64,000 bases of DNA from Golubevia sp. BC0850 (GCA_012976225.1 JAAVVG010000005.1:496001-560000), one strand, 5' to 3'; positions 22,389-33,964 are shown, counted from the first letter of the stretch. Notes: generated from the sequence alone by a model not told the origin. Program-made: numbers and translations.

Positions 22389-23252
22389 CAAGGCAGAAGG
22401 ATTTGTATTAACAGTGATTCGAAATCGATTGAGATAGTCGGTGGCGAATGGCAAAGTTGAATTGTTTTGACTTTTGAACAAGATCAGTTCGAACAGCAGT
22501 TGTTCTTCGATACTTGAATTTGTTAAAGGATATAAAGTATAACTACTTTTGCCAGTCTGCTGCGGTCAAACACTGCAAGGACAAGGGATGAGGCGGGGAT
22601 AGATAGAGGGAAGCCGAAGAGAAGAAGTTCAAAGGACGACGGCTCGAGGGAGGACGGACGAAGGGGAATTAACAGAAAAAGTGAGCAACATTGATTGGAA
22701 GTTTTGAAATTCGTGCGTGGGAAGGAAGAAGATTGTGGGGGAAGGGAGAGAACGGTGATTGGAAGTGTTGTACTTGTGGAGGGTACTGTGAAGCGAATCG
22801 TTTTAGCTCGAGGGGGTGACTTTTGACGTCTTCACCTTCTTGACAGGACTGGAATGAGAGAGAGACTAGACACTGCCAAAACGGAGCGAAGGGAAAGAAG
22901 AGAGCATCTTGAAACTTGTAGCGGAGCGATTGAGGGATAGAGACTCGAACTTGGAGAGAGCGTGAGTGTGGTCACGGCTTGTACCAACTGCGTTTGTTCA
23001 CCGTTGAAGATGTGGGAATTCAATTTAGCTTGAAAAACAAAGTCGGGCTTCTGTTTTGACTCACTGAAATTGATTCCCCGGAAGGCTGGTCAAGCGATCT
23101 GTGGTCAGTGCGGCTGTGACGGGTGGGATGGGAAAGTATTTAAGCCAAACTCATCTTCCTTCTTCGACTTCCTTCCCTTCCACTCAGACACTCGTTCTAT
23201 CTCATTCTATCAACTAACTACCAACTACTCATCAAACTAACACATCTACACA
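22389..23252. other. Intergenic region upstream of formate dehydrogenase
   Basis: This 864-bp region holds no recognisable gene. The right end becomes strongly CT-rich and contains a TATA-like element, as expected of a strong fungal promoter and leader. Confidence 0.6.
23137..23144 (+). promoter_or_regulatory. TATA-like box of formate dehydrogenase gene
   Basis: TATTTAAG lies 109-116 nt before the ATG at 23253, followed by a pyrimidine-rich stretch and a CA-rich leader. The position fits a fungal TATA element. Confidence 0.5.
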
Positions 23253-25474
23253 ATGAAGGTGAGTGAGCTCTTTCCATTCCAATCTTTTTTTCACTTTCTT
23301 CCTGTTCTTCTCTAACTTTCTCACCCTCCACTCCCTCTTTCCTCTTTCCTTTTCCATATCCAACAGGTTCTAGCTATTCTTTACTCTGGTAAGTTGTCTC
23401 TCTCTCAGTCTCGTCCCACGCAGCACACCCGGAAAGTGTCACCCACTCATTCACTTCCCTTTCTTCCACTCATCATCTCTCACAGGAGGAAAGTTCGCAA
23501 CTGAACAACCAAAACTTCTCGGAACCACTGAGAACAAGCTTGGGATTGAATCATGGCTTAAAGAACAAGGTCATGAACTAGTTGTGAGTCTCTCCAAAGT
23601 GTTGCAAGAAGGAGGTCTGGTGCCGAGATTGGAAGGCGAATCAGTTGGAAGATTCCAGACGGGGATCCACTTTTGAAGGTCATGGGACTCAAATATCATC
23701 ACGAGGTCAATTGGCAAAGATATCAAATAGGATTTATAAAGCTCTCGAGTCACCTTTGTGCTTTTCTCGAGAGGTTGACTATTGAGTGTTGTTCTCGCTG
23801 GGACATCTCCACTTCCGCCCTATCCGATGCCCCCTCCCAACCCTCCTCTGACCTCTCTGTCCCCCTTTCATTTCTTCTATCTCACTCAATAGGTTTCCGA
23901 CTCTAAGGAAGGAGCTGACTCTGACTTCCAGAAGCACATCAAAGATGCTGAAATTCTCGTCACTACTCCTTTCCACCCAGGTCAGTATTCTCTCAGCCTA
24001 GCCCACATCTCTCTGTTCCCTCGCTAGGAACTGTACTCACACTCTTCTTTGTCTCTCGTACATCCTACAGGTTACCTCACGAAAGAGATCATGGCTACTG
24101 CCAAGAACTTGAAGGTTTGTGTAACTGCTGGTGTTGGATCTGATCACATTGACCTTAATGCCGCCAACGAGAGAAAGATTGGAGTCTACGAGGTTTCTGG
24201 ATCTAATGGTGAGTTTTGTGCATAGTACTCCGAGTCAGAATTGAGCTGGATTTTGTTGGGCGAAGGAATACATTGGCTCAGAAGCTTGACTGAGTGGTTT
24301 GAGCTGGATTGCCCTCGATTCCATCACCCAAATCCGAAATGACAGTGGCTTGAATCATCAGCATCTATCTATATTATGGAAAGATTGAGGTCAAAGGACG
24401 AAAAGTTCGATTGAGAGGGTATGGGACCTGCAAGAAGCACACATCCCTTCCAACTCCGACTTCTCTTCTTCTCTCCTACCTTACGCTCTCTTCCTTCCAA
24501 AATCTTACTTTGATCACGATGTGATTCACTAACTCCAACTTCTTTGTCCCTCTACAGTCGTCTCTGTCGCCGAACACGTAGTCATGTCAATCCTTCTTCT
24601 AGTCAGAAACTACAACGTCGGACACGAACAGATCAGTCAAGGAAAGGAAGGTGGTTGGAACGTCGCTGCCATTGCCAGAGATGCCTACGACGTCGAAGGA
24701 AAGGTTGTCGGAACCATTGGAGCCGGAAGAATTGGATACCGTGTCCTTCAACGTATGCTACCTTTCGACCCAAAGGAGCTTCTCTACTACGATTACACTG
24801 CTCTTCCAGCTGCTGCTGAGAAGGAAGTCAAGGCTCGTCGTGTCGAAGACCTCAAGGAATTCTTGGGACAGTGTGATATTGTCACTGTCAACTGTCCTCT
24901 TCACGAAGGAACTAAGGATCTTTTGAACAAGGAGACCATCAGTTATCTAAAGGATGGATGTTGGGTCGTCAACACTGCCAGAGGAGCTATCGTCAACGCC
25001 GAAGCTATGAAGGCTGCCGTCGAATCAGGAAAGGTCCTCGGTTATGCTGGTGAGTTGCTTTCTGTTCTTCTTTGATCCCCCTTTCAGATCTCAGATGCGC
25101 TCTTCTGACCCAACACACACACTCTCTCTCTTCCTTCAGGTGATGTCTGGAACGTCCAACCAGCTCCAAAGGATCACCCATGGAGATCCATGAACAACTC
25201 TCACGGAGGAGGAAACGGAATGTAAGTAGTTGTCAAACCTCTTGTCTTTTCCAATTAGTTCATTTCCTGACTCTCTCCATCTCCCTCCCCTCGACCATTC
25301 CGTTCTTTCAGGGTTCCTCACTACTCCGGTACCACCTTGGATGCTCAACAACGTTACGCTTCTGGAACCAAGTCTATCATCGAGAACTACCTTGCTGGCA
25401 AACCTCAAAATCCAGCTAATGTAATTGTGGAGAATGGACAATACGCTTCCAAGGCTTACGGTCAAAGGAAGTAA
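23253..25474 (+). CDS. NAD-dependent formate dehydrogenase
   Basis: Eight exons (23253-23258, 23367-23388, 23486-23583, 23893-23980, 24071-24208, 24558-25049, 25140-25221, 25312-25474) give 362 residues, the usual length for cytosolic fungal FDH. The first exon is just ATGAAG and the second 22 nt, yet together they rebuild the canonical [14 protein letters not shown] start. Diagnostic features are [38 protein letters not shown], the NAD-binding [24 protein letters not shown] with the formate-binding Arg, and the catalytic His in [12 protein letters not shown]. The enzyme oxidises formate to CO2 with reduction of NAD+, detoxifying formate or ending methanol/formaldehyde oxidation. No peroxisomal or mitochondrial signal is seen. 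The clustered short 5' exons and strong promoter context suggest high, regulated expression. Confidence 0.97.
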
Positions 25475-25922
25475 AGTGGGAAATGAGCTTAGGTGTCAAA
25501 TAAGTTTCGAAGAAGAATCCAGATTTTGCTGCTCCATCTTTTTGTTTCCGTTTCTTACATCCATTGAACAACCAAATCAAATTGAATTGCGAAATACTAC
25601 TTGAATGTTTGATCTTGATGGCTATGGTACGATTCGGTCTCTCTGGTGGGACAGACGAGGTAGTAGCAGGTGAAGGTAGGCCAGAAAGAAGGGTGAGAAA
25701 TGATTATTGAGATCTTCAGACAGACCACCTCAGAGCAATCAAGACTCTTTCCCTGGATGGCGATTCTGGCTTGCTTCTTATCGTCGAGTGTTAAGACAGA
25801 ACTATGTAAATTTACTGATAAGTGAGACGGTGAACAACGAAAGATTAGAGGACAGAAAGTGGAATAGCAAAACCCTCATCATTTCTCCCCTCTCAAAAAG
25901 CCTACCCTCTCTCCAAAGCGCT
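25475..25922. other. Convergent intergenic region (FDH and BRX1 3' ends)
   Basis: This is a 448-bp gap between two converging stop codons. I see no gene in it. Confidence 0.5.
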
Positions 25923-27424
25923 TTAAGCAAAGACCTTTGAGGTGCTGAGCTCGTTCGGAGTTTTCCCGGCTTCCAACTTGGATTGCTTCAGTTTGAAAGC
26001 ATCGCTTTGAGTCTGTTTCTGAGAGTACTTGTCTCCCTTTTGACGACGAGTGCTGTGTCGAGCTGCGTTTGGTGAGATGTAGACTAGATGAAAGAAAGGG
26101 AGTGAGGGGTAAAGGAAAGAAACGAGAGGAAGGTGGAAGGGAGAGTGGCAATTGGGAAATGAGGAATTCAAGCGTCAGTAAATGTGTTGCTCGTTGAGTT
26201 GTCCTCCTGCTTCTTTCATAGTCAACTCAACATCTAAATTGAGAGAACACAGAGAGATCCTCAAGAACCTCGCAAACTCACCAGGATTCTCAAACACGGT
26301 AGCCCCACCGAAACTTCCCTCGAAGATTCTAATGGGAGTTAAAACCATTCTTGGACCAATCTCATTAAGAGTTGGAGGTAGACTTTCATCATCTTTCTTA
26401 CTATGAGATTTCCCTTTCCCTTTCCCAGATCTACCTTCATGTTCTTCTACAGTTTCAACTGCATTCTGGATAGCACTTGCGCCTGGATCCTTCTCTAAAA
26501 TTTGATAATTCCTAAACCAAATCTTATCATCACAGATTGAGAATGAAAGAACGTGATCTACGAAAGGTTTGGCTCGTCGTGATGAAGGTGGGACTCCGAA
26601 GATCTGAGAAGAAGAGGAGAGATGAGAAATTGAGAAGGTTAGACCGGTGGGGTGGGGATCTTGATGTGACCTGTTGTTTCAACAGCTATCCGAATGAGTC
26701 AGATTGAGCAGAATGAGGCTCAATAATCTATCTTAAGGCCTTTCTCTACTCCTAGAAGTGCATCTCTTGCCAGGTTACTCATTCCCGTTCCCAAACTTTC
26801 CATTTGTCCTCGATTCTCTCGGAAACTCACCTGGGTCAACATTTCCTTCAACAATTTCCAATGAGCTTCCTCCTCAAAAGCCTTATCGAAACTCAAAACC
26901 GGTCTTGAACCTTTCAAACAATTTCCAGTCATTTTCAATTCATCCATAGTATGAATGTTTTGAACATGAAATTTAGCTGAAGGTCCATTCGGAGTTTTGG
27001 AAGCCCAGAGGTAAAGATCTTCTGCTTTTCTTGATTCGAAATAAAGAGTGTTCTGAAATAAGAATGGTTTCCAAAAGATAGAGGTTAGGTTGGAGAAGCT
27101 TGTTGGATGGGATGTGGCTGCCTCTTCTTCCTCATTCTGCTTACTCTTACTCACATTACAATTGTTCAACTCTGCCAATTCATTGATGATGTGTAAATTA
27201 GATTTACTGTCCAATTTTGATTCCTTCTTTGAATGTGGTAAAAGTGATTCAATGTCATTAACTAAATGTCTCATTCTCATTGTAACTCCTCTTGAAGGTA
27301 CAACTAAAACTCTTTGCTTGTTCCTCTTTGGTGGTGCAATTCTTGCTTCTTCTGACTCAATATCGTCTTTGCTTGACGCTTTCCTTTTAGACGTTTTCGA
27401 CGCAGCGCTGAAGAGAGAGGACAT
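25923..27424 (-). CDS. BRX1: Ribosome biogenesis protein BRX1 (Brix domain)
   Basis: Three minus-strand exons (27424-26831, 26603-26282, 26083-25923) give 358 residues. The Brix domain opens with RVLVVPSRGVTMRMRHLVND and SKSNLHIINELAELNNCN, continues with WASKTPNGPSAKFHVQNIHTMDELKMTGN, then IFGVPPSSRRAKPFVDHVLS and FEGSFGGATVFENP, and ends with YISPNAARHSTRRQKGDKYS. These are the family landmarks in order. Brx1 works in the nucleolus in 60S subunit assembly, with Ebp2, in 27S pre-rRNA processing. The second intron is about 198 nt. If unspliced, a plausible-looking but wrong 45-codon tail would be read, so the acceptor (TTTCATCTAG) matters. A basic N-terminal stretch (KTSKRKASSKD) may serve as a nucleolar signal. 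Confidence 0.93.
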
Positions 27425-27608
27425 GATGAGAAAAGGGTGAGGTGATGTGGTTTGAGGACAAGATTCTTCTCGAGAAAAAAAGTTGGGTCGGAAGGAGGCT
27501 GTTGTAGCACAAAACAGTTTCTTTCGCCCTTCCCTCTTTCTTTGGTTCGTTCTGGGAGTTTTTATTCTTTGAGATTGATCAAACTTCGAAAATGAAAAGA
27601 TCTAGAGG

Positions 27609-29195
27609 TCAGTCAACTCTGTCCTCTCGAGGTGATCGATGTTCGATGAAGAGATGTGATTGTGATTGAGTTGAGTGACATGAATAAAAATACAATTGAT
27701 TGAAACAGAGGCCAAGGAATGAGAAAAGAAATGAAGGTAAAGCCCAATCAGTCTTTGGAGAGGAGACCGAAGAAATACTCGAAAAGAAGATTCTTAGAGA
27801 CAGAACTTCATTTCCCATGCCCAGTCTTTTCCAATCGTCACCGGAAAGGGGAGAGCAATCAAGAACATGGTTCATGGCAAAGAATAACGACAAGGAATAT
27901 TGGTCTGTCAGATTCTGATGCCGAAAGAAACGAATACGAAAATAAAACTCCAGAGGGACCTTTGCTTGTCGGATTCTCACCTTTCTCTTCTTCATCTTGT
28001 TAGGAGTACTTCCGCTCCCTCCACCAATCCCAGAGTTTGCACTCGATTTCTGCTTAGTAGCACTCGAATTTGGATTGGAGTTGGAATATGTGTTGAGATT
28101 AGAATTCGGGTTGTCTGTTCCTTCTCGTTTGCGTTTGGAGGATTTGTCCTGGGACAGAGGCAAAGAGATTGAATAAAGAGGAAGAGGAAGCTGATTTAGA
28201 TCAGTTGGTTGGAAACAGAGAGGATATGAAGGTAGGAGAGAAAAGAGAAAAAGGAGGGGGAGGGATAGAGATTAACAGAAAGAGGAAAACTCACCTTTTT
28301 CTTCTTTTTCTTATGCTCTTCCTTATGATCTTCTGGCTCTAGTAGCGAAGAATCAATCTACCAAAATCAAGTTTCATGAAATTGATTTGAATCAGCTTCT
28401 TTTTCTTCTCTTAATCGCCCTCTTATCCTATAGTCATCCTCACACTCTCCTCGATCACTACCCAAGAAAACTCACCATCTTAACCTCACCACCCTCGACT
28501 CCAAAAGCAGCATTCATAGCCTCTTCCTCCAAAGGTTTGATTTCCTGAGGTGTCATCTCAGGCCTAAAGATGATGTGTCTCATAGAATGATCATCTCTAC
28601 TTTGAATTTCTCTCTTTGAAGGTTTGACTCTGCCAGGCAAATCAGTGATGAAAGTTGAGAAAGTTTTCTCCATTATAGGTCTATCTTTTGAATTCTTAGG
28701 TAATGGTTGAATGACATTAGGATTGGAGATTGAAGCAGGACCGGGAGGAGCGCCAGCGCCAGCGCCAGTTGAAGCAGGAGTTGAAGGGGAAGGACCTGAT
28801 AAAGACGAAAAGTTTAAAGGAGTTCCAGGAGTTGCAATTGGAGTCGTCGTCGTGTTAAATGGAGATCCAAGAGATGATGAAGGCAGAGAAGGGACTGGAA
28901 TTGGAGGAATTGGAGCTGGATTTGTAGGTTGAGTTTCAATGGTGACTCTCTTTTGAATGTATGGATTAAGGACTTGATTGTAAATTGGTAACAAATTGAA
29001 TTTACCAATCAAATCCTGTGAAGCGTTCAAGTATCTCTTTCTTCGAAGGAATGAATCTGGCGCAAGTGAAGTTGCTCCGTAAATCGTAGATGATGAGGAG
29101 GATCCGTCCTTGATTTTGACGTTAGTTGATTCAGGAGCATCATTCGGTTTAACATTCGGTTCTTCTACAGATGAATTTGAAGGTTCTGCTTGCAT
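27609..29195 (-). CDS. Probable Mediator complex subunit 19 (Med19/Rox3-like)
   Basis: Minus-strand exons 29195-28476, 28357-28295 and 28148 onward give a frame-keeping chain. The protein has a short N-terminal disordered region, then a conserved-looking core (RKRYLNASQDLIGKFNLL, PIYNQVLNPYIQKR), a Pro/Ser/Ala-rich linker, ITDLPGRVKPSKREIQ with HIIFRPEMTP, an acidic patch, and a Lys-rich tail (KEEHKKKKKKDKSSKRKR). A core followed by an LPG motif and a polylysine tail is typical of fungal Med19, a head-module subunit linking activators to RNA polymerase II; the assignment rests on that layout. The 3' end is unsettled. Exon 3 can end at a GTGAGA donor near 27980 with an unresolved short last exon, or read on to the stop at 27609. 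The start codon is 71 bp from that of ERG28. Confidence 0.55.
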
Positions 29196-29266
29196 CGCTC
29201 AAAGGAGTGGTGGTTGCAGTTCAAGCTGAGATCGTCATCTCCTCTTCCCAACCTCATTCATTCAAA
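29196..29266. promoter_or_regulatory. Very short bidirectional promoter between Med19-like gene and ERG28
   Basis: Only 71 bp separate the two divergent start codons, so the transcription start sites must be within this space or overlap into the opposing gene. Confidence 0.6.
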
Positions 29267-30088
29267 ATGGCTCCAATCGCTTCAGATCCTTGTAAGTATC
29301 TTTTTCTTGAATCTGTCAGCTGAATTACTTCTGAGTTTCCTCGTCCACTCTCTCGCCTCACAATCTTCCTCCCTATCTTTGCCAGGGATTCCAGAAGGAG
29401 GTCTACCAAAATGGCTCCTGTTCGTTTCCTCCCTTGCTCTCTTCAACTGCATTCAAAATTACGTTGATCATTCTTTCTCACGAAAAGTCTACACTCATGC
29501 ATTAGCTCAAGGTGAGGTGAATCTCTGACCAACAAGCAGCAGAAAATTCATTCCGTCTTGTCTCCTTTCCAATCTTTTTCGATCTCTTTCAAATACCCTC
29601 CTTCTCTTTGATCTACGTACCATGTTTGAAATTCCGACCCTTCTCCTCATTTTCTTTTGATCTCTCTACAGTGACTCCTCTCTCCTCTCGAACCTTTGGA
29701 ATCTGGAATCTTCTCTCAGCAGTGGTCCGTACCTATTGTGCATACAACATTTCAAACAAACCGGTTTATGAAATGTGTATGATCACCTACGTTATCGCTT
29801 TACTTCATTTCAGCTCAGAGGTTTTGCTTTATAAGACTGCTAGGATGACTGCTGGAATCATCAGTCCTTTGATTGTGGCTTGTGAGTATTCCCTTGAACC
29901 TTACAACCTTTTCGGGCTTCATTCGAGAAAAGATCAGTAGAAATCATTTGGTCTCTAGAATGGAGGTTCCCTAATTTACAAGACGTTTTGCTAACATCAA
30001 TCTTCAACCTCCCTCGGTGTTTCATACTGCAAATCAAGCCGTCTCTCTTGGAACTATGATTTATCAGTACAAGTCTTATATCTCGTAG
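29267..30088 (+). CDS. ERG28: Ergosterol biosynthesis scaffold protein Erg28
   Basis: Four exons (29267-29291, 29386-29511, 29672-29881, 30039-30088) give 136 residues, close to yeast (148) and human (140) Erg28. Landmarks are GGLPKWLLFVSSLALFN, VTPLSSRTFGIWNLLSAVVR, YCAYNISNKPVYEMC and TYVIALLHFSSEVLLY, with four hydrophobic helices. Erg28 is an ER membrane protein that tethers the C-4 demethylation enzymes (Erg25, Erg26, Erg27) in sterol synthesis. The last exon is short (50 nt). Its acceptor AATCAAG is not pyrimidine-rich, but it yields the expected C-terminus (SVSLGTMIYQYKSY) and a stop directly after, whereas read-through gives an unrelated tail. Confidence 0.93.
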
Positions 30089-30616
30089 TGGCTTAAACAT
30101 GAAGTCTTGAATAAATCGTTGAAATGCAAGGTTTTGGATGTTGAAAACAATCAGAAAGACATAGAGATCCTCGTTGTGAAGCCCATGCCTTCCCTGAGGG
30201 ACTTTGGCTCCGACTGAACAGCTAACTCCCCTCGACTGGGATTTGAAAGTTTCTTCAAGATCAATAAGAGTAGTCAAATTCATAGATGAACTATTGTAGA
30301 AGCTGTTCTCTTCCTCAAAGTTCGTCGATTTTCTTCCTCAAAGTTCTCTCGACGAACAGAACTTTCTTTCTTTCGATGGAGATCTTCCTCTTTCTCTTCC
30401 TTAGATGAGAAGACAGATCTCTGGAGTTTCTCTTTTCGGATCCAAGTTAAGGAAACACGCAAATCACCTCAGATTACCCAATTGAAGGGACTCCAGGACT
30501 TATCACCCTGTCGCCTCTGTTTCTCTTCTAGCTCAAATTTCCAGAAGTGGTTGTCTAAATGCCTGGCTTCCTGAAAGTACGGGCCCTTTCCTACTCTTCG
30601 ATTTCGAACCTTTGTT
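30089..30616. other. Region between ERG28 and F-box gene, possible further F-box exons
   Basis: This 528-bp stretch holds open minus-strand frames (30280-30462 and 29861-30283) that may belong to an extended F-box gene but have no clear splice signals. A short near-duplicate GAACTTTGAGGAAGA occurs twice around 30310-30350 on the minus strand. Confidence 0.35.
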
Positions 30617-31012
30617 CTAATCTAACTGGAAGGTGTGAAGAAGGTCCGCGAAGGCTTCTCCTTCTCCAAGTGAGATGGAAGGGACTGAGAAGTTGAAGAC
30701 TAGAAGACTCTCACTTGACGTTTGAAGGGATCCGATGACCGAGAAAAGATTAGAATGAGTTGGCGCTTCCTGGGTCTGAATTGAAGCCTCACGAAGAGTA
30801 GAATCGCGTCTCTGGTTGAACTGTTCTAGGGCTGAAAGACGGCTCTTTAAACTTATCATCTGCAGCTCAAGAATTCTCCAGAAGATTCTGTTCTCGTTGA
30901 TCAGCTCACACCAATGCTTGCTTACCCTTCCAATCTGGACCACCTCTCTTGTTTCCAGGCGATTGAAGCTGGAGAGAAGAGTCTTGGATGGTAAGATTTT
31001 GCTGATGTTCAT
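30617..31012 (-). CDS. F-box domain protein (model incomplete at the 3' end)
   Basis: A 131-codon minus-strand frame starts with an F-box: ILPSKTLLSSFNRLETREVVQIG followed by RVSKHWCELINENRIFWRIL. The Leu-Pro opening, the hydrophobic spacing and the Val-x-x-x-Trp core match the motif that binds Skp1 in SCF ubiquitin ligases. The rest of the frame has no repeat or known substrate-binding domain. The frame stops at 30617, but a TTTCAG acceptor about 50 nt further on opens another 35-codon stretch in phase 0, so the true protein may continue by splicing. It is convergent with ERG28. Function beyond Skp1 binding cannot be stated. Confidence 0.6.
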   Translation of the reverse strand: MNISKILPSKTLLSSFNRLETREVVQIGRVSKHWCELINENRIFWRILELQMISLKSRLSALEQFNQRRDSTLREASIQTQEAPTHSNLFSVIGSLQTSSESLLVFNFSVPSISLGEGEAFADLLHTFQLD

Positions 31013-32468
31013 CTAATGAGAGGTGGCGCTTTCTAGTCGACAATGGAAAGAATGCGATGTAATGGCAGTCTTTCTTGTGAGTGGAATTGACGATAGCAAT
31101 TGACTCAGAGTCAAAGTGGACTTGACTGCTTTGGACAAAGAAAAGGAGAGAAGGAGATGAAAGATGACAATTGAGTGGAGATCAAACATGAGGCGAGGTT
31201 GATTCTAGTTTCAAAGCTGTACAATCACTTTCTGGATTTCAATCTCATTGTTATCCTCACCTTTGACCTACAATTTTTGAGGATGAGTGGTCGGGAGGGA
31301 AGAGGAAGTTTGGCGGCCAAAGCTTCTTGACTTTGCAACGATTCATCGAATTTGCATCAAATCTAAAGTTCTTGGGAGAATCAGTTCGGAGCTCATTTCA
31401 AATCAAGATCTGTCTCAAAGGACTAAGCCAGCGATCCAATCAAGGCTCAAGGAAGGACTGGACAGACCTGTTGCTATCTTCTCAGTTGGCTTCTACATTC
31501 TACTCCTCTGGACTTCCATCCGCCTCAGCCAAATCTCGATAAATTTAGGAATTCAAGTTCATCACAAATACATCTTCACTAGGTCGGTAAGAGGGAAGAG
31601 GCTCAGAGCTCAGAGGGAGGTTGTAGGGAAGAGATCTCACACAGAGTCAAGCTCCCTCCAGCGCTCCTGACGTCTTTCTAATGGAGATGATCTTATCATT
31701 GAACGAAGAACGAAATTGGAAAGAATACAGGTGAGTGTTGAAGAGGTCTAGATAGAGAACAAGAGGGCAGACAGAGCTGGATAGAGGCCATCGAGGACTG
31801 CTGGGTGGACATGGCTGGAAGAGCTTCAGGATGTCCTTCGAGGAGGCAACGAGGTGCAAGTTCACGCATTTTTCTCCATTGAAAAGGACTCACACTTTCA
31901 TTTAAAATCCTGATTCTGAGTTATATGCTATTTAACCTGTAGATATTGTTTTCACGAGATCCAAGAAAAAGATCGGAGAGGCTCTCCCTCTGTTGGAGAG
32001 TACCTGCCTTCCTCCGGTTTTCTCTGACGCAGACGCAAGGTACCGCTTCAGATCGTCAGATTTGTGGGGAGGCGCGATCAAGATCGCTGATCGGCACTAC
32101 ATACCCGAGTTCACCACAGGTTCACAGAGAAGGAGATCTCGGGGAGAATACCTTCGATTATGCTGCGGACGAACGGGCCAGCGGCATCAGACCGTTGGCA
32201 CTCTTCTCTTGATTTGACTCATTTTGATCAGTCTTCTAGCTTCTCTTTGATTCTCCCTGCTTGTGAAAAGGGAATACATAACCTTTGCTAAACAGCATCT
32301 CAAAAGCATCTAAGCTGCAACGAAAAACAAGCGTCAGATTTGCAATTCATCTCCCCTCCGACTTTTGACTCTTCTAGGGTAGAAGTGGCCAATCAACCAC
32401 ACGAAGGCTAGTGCCGCTGCATCTTTGCTACACGAATCACGGAACCTTCTTCTGATCTCCAGAAAAGG
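31013..32468. other. Gene-poor stretch with scattered short frames
   Basis: This is the longest stretch here without a gene I can support. Short frames occur on both strands, for example plus 31993-32217 with the segment YRFRSSDLWGGAIKIADRHY, which reads like protein but continues only after changing frame. No splice-consistent chain, repeat ends or transposon signatures were found. It could be a decayed gene or long regulatory DNA for the HsbA-like gene. Confidence 0.4.
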
Positions 32469-32476
32469 TATAAAAG
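32469..32476 (+). promoter_or_regulatory. TATA box of HsbA-like gene
   Basis: TATAAAAG sits 90-97 nt before the ATG and is followed by a C/T/A-rich leader with CACA and CTCTCA runs, a layout typical of highly expressed fungal genes. Confidence 0.65.
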
Positions 32477-32565
32477 AAGCAACAGAGTTGACCGTTCTAG
32501 ACAGTTCCCTCACACCACTCTCTCTCTCACACACTCTCATCTCAACAACTCTCAACTCTTCAAAG

Positions 32566-33593
32566 ATGCAATTCACCACCTACACTCTCGCTGCTCTTGC
32601 CTGCATTGGTCTAGTCGCTGCTGACTTCGCCGCTGTCCTACAAGATGCTAAGAACGCCGACACTGCTTTGACCAAGTGAGTATAAGCGCTGTTCAAGTCG
32701 AAAAAGGGGGGTGGGGCTGCAGAAAGAAGTTTCTTTCCAGACTTCCCCCTTGAGTTCCAACGCTTCTTTCGAGACTTGAGCCTTGGGTTTCAATTTTCCT
32801 CTTGACTAACACACGGCCTTTTCATTCTCCTTTCTTCCTTCAATCAGGCTAAACAACGACGCTCAAAAGACCTCCGGAACCTCATACATCCAAGCTCTCG
32901 GAATTGACTCAGATGCCAAAGCCGTCATCAAGGCCGTTGACCAAGGAACCACCGACGGAAACGCTCTCACTGAGACTGTTACTGAAGCCCAAGCTCAACA
33001 ACTTTTGGACAGTTTGACCGCCACTGAAGTCACTGCCAAGGCTGCTTCTGATCGCCTAGGTGAGTGGGAGTTTTTTTTTCTGGCTCACTTTGAAAAAAGC
33101 TGGAAGATGTAGATAGCTAGATTCATGCTTCTAAGGGGAAGAGTGTCAACTTCACAAGTGTCGACAATTGACTGATTCTTTCTTCGCCTTTCTCTTCTTC
33201 CTTCCTACAACAGTCGCCCTTCAACCTTCTTTCCAAAAGATCGGAGTCAGTGGTATTGCTAAGGGAGACATCCAAAGTAAGTGCGATTGCTGGTCTACTC
33301 AACCTTTTTTCTTTCCATCTTTCGTTTCTTACCCACTCTCTTTTCGTTTTCCTTTCCTCTCAGACCTACAATCATCAGTCTCCGCCCTCGGAAAGGTTGT
33401 CATCGCTAAGGCCCCAGCTTCTTACGTTGCTCAAGCTCAAGCCCTCATTGCCAAATATAATGCTGACTTAGTGAGTCAAAAACTAAACTGCCAACGATTG
33501 TACACATGAGCTAACACAACCCTCTTCATCTCCTTCGCCCTCCCTTTTTTCTCCTCTTCACAGGCCGCCGCCGCTGCCGCCTACGGTGCTTAA
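32566..33593 (+). CDS. Small secreted HsbA-like (hydrophobic surface binding protein A family) protein
   Basis: Five exons (32566-32675, 32848-33059, 33214-33276, 33364-33470, 33564-33593) give 173 residues. A clear signal peptide is followed by the helical, Ala/Thr/Gln-rich mature protein: MQFTTYTLAALACIGLVAA, then DFAAVLQDAKNADTAL. No Cys occurs after the signal sequence. The pattern of amphipathic helices with Ala/Thr/Ser and few aromatics fits the HsbA/cell-wall galactomannoprotein family, whose founder in Aspergillus oryzae coats hydrophobic surfaces and recruits cutinase. The short last exon encodes an Ala run ending in AYGA. The assignment is by composition and layout, so treat it as probable. 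Confidence 0.7.
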
Positions 33594-33964
33594 AGGATTG
33601 TTTCCATGTCAGAAAACATTCCAAGAGATGTAGGATGTGAATTGATCCGGACCTTACACCTGTCTCTCGAAATGTAGTAGCTCTTATATCTCCAAATCAA
33701 CCTTCTTCATCTCCAAGCTATCCTGTGACCGACTGTTCTTCGGTAATAGACAGTGATCTTTCTCTGTTTTATGCAGCTCTTGTGGCGTACGAGCTCGGAG
33801 TTCAACCATCCTGGACGATGCCCACGAAAATTGGAGGGAAGCAAGATACATTAAGCTTCAAGGAAGAGAACAGAGTGATCGGAACTGATTACATTTGAAC
33901 ATTGAAAAAGGATATAAAGATGACTTGAAGGGAATCGTCGTTACATTAGTTCGTAAATATAAAA
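33594..33964. other. Convergent intergenic region
   Basis: This 371-bp gap lies between the stop codons of the HsbA-like and MscS genes. It contains 3' UTR-like sequence only. Confidence 0.5.

Noticed and set aside
29861-30283. 140-codon minus-strand frame overlapping the ERG28 3' end
   Set aside because: It overlaps the last ERG28 exon antisense and no splice chain links it convincingly to the F-box frame. It is kept only as a possible extension.
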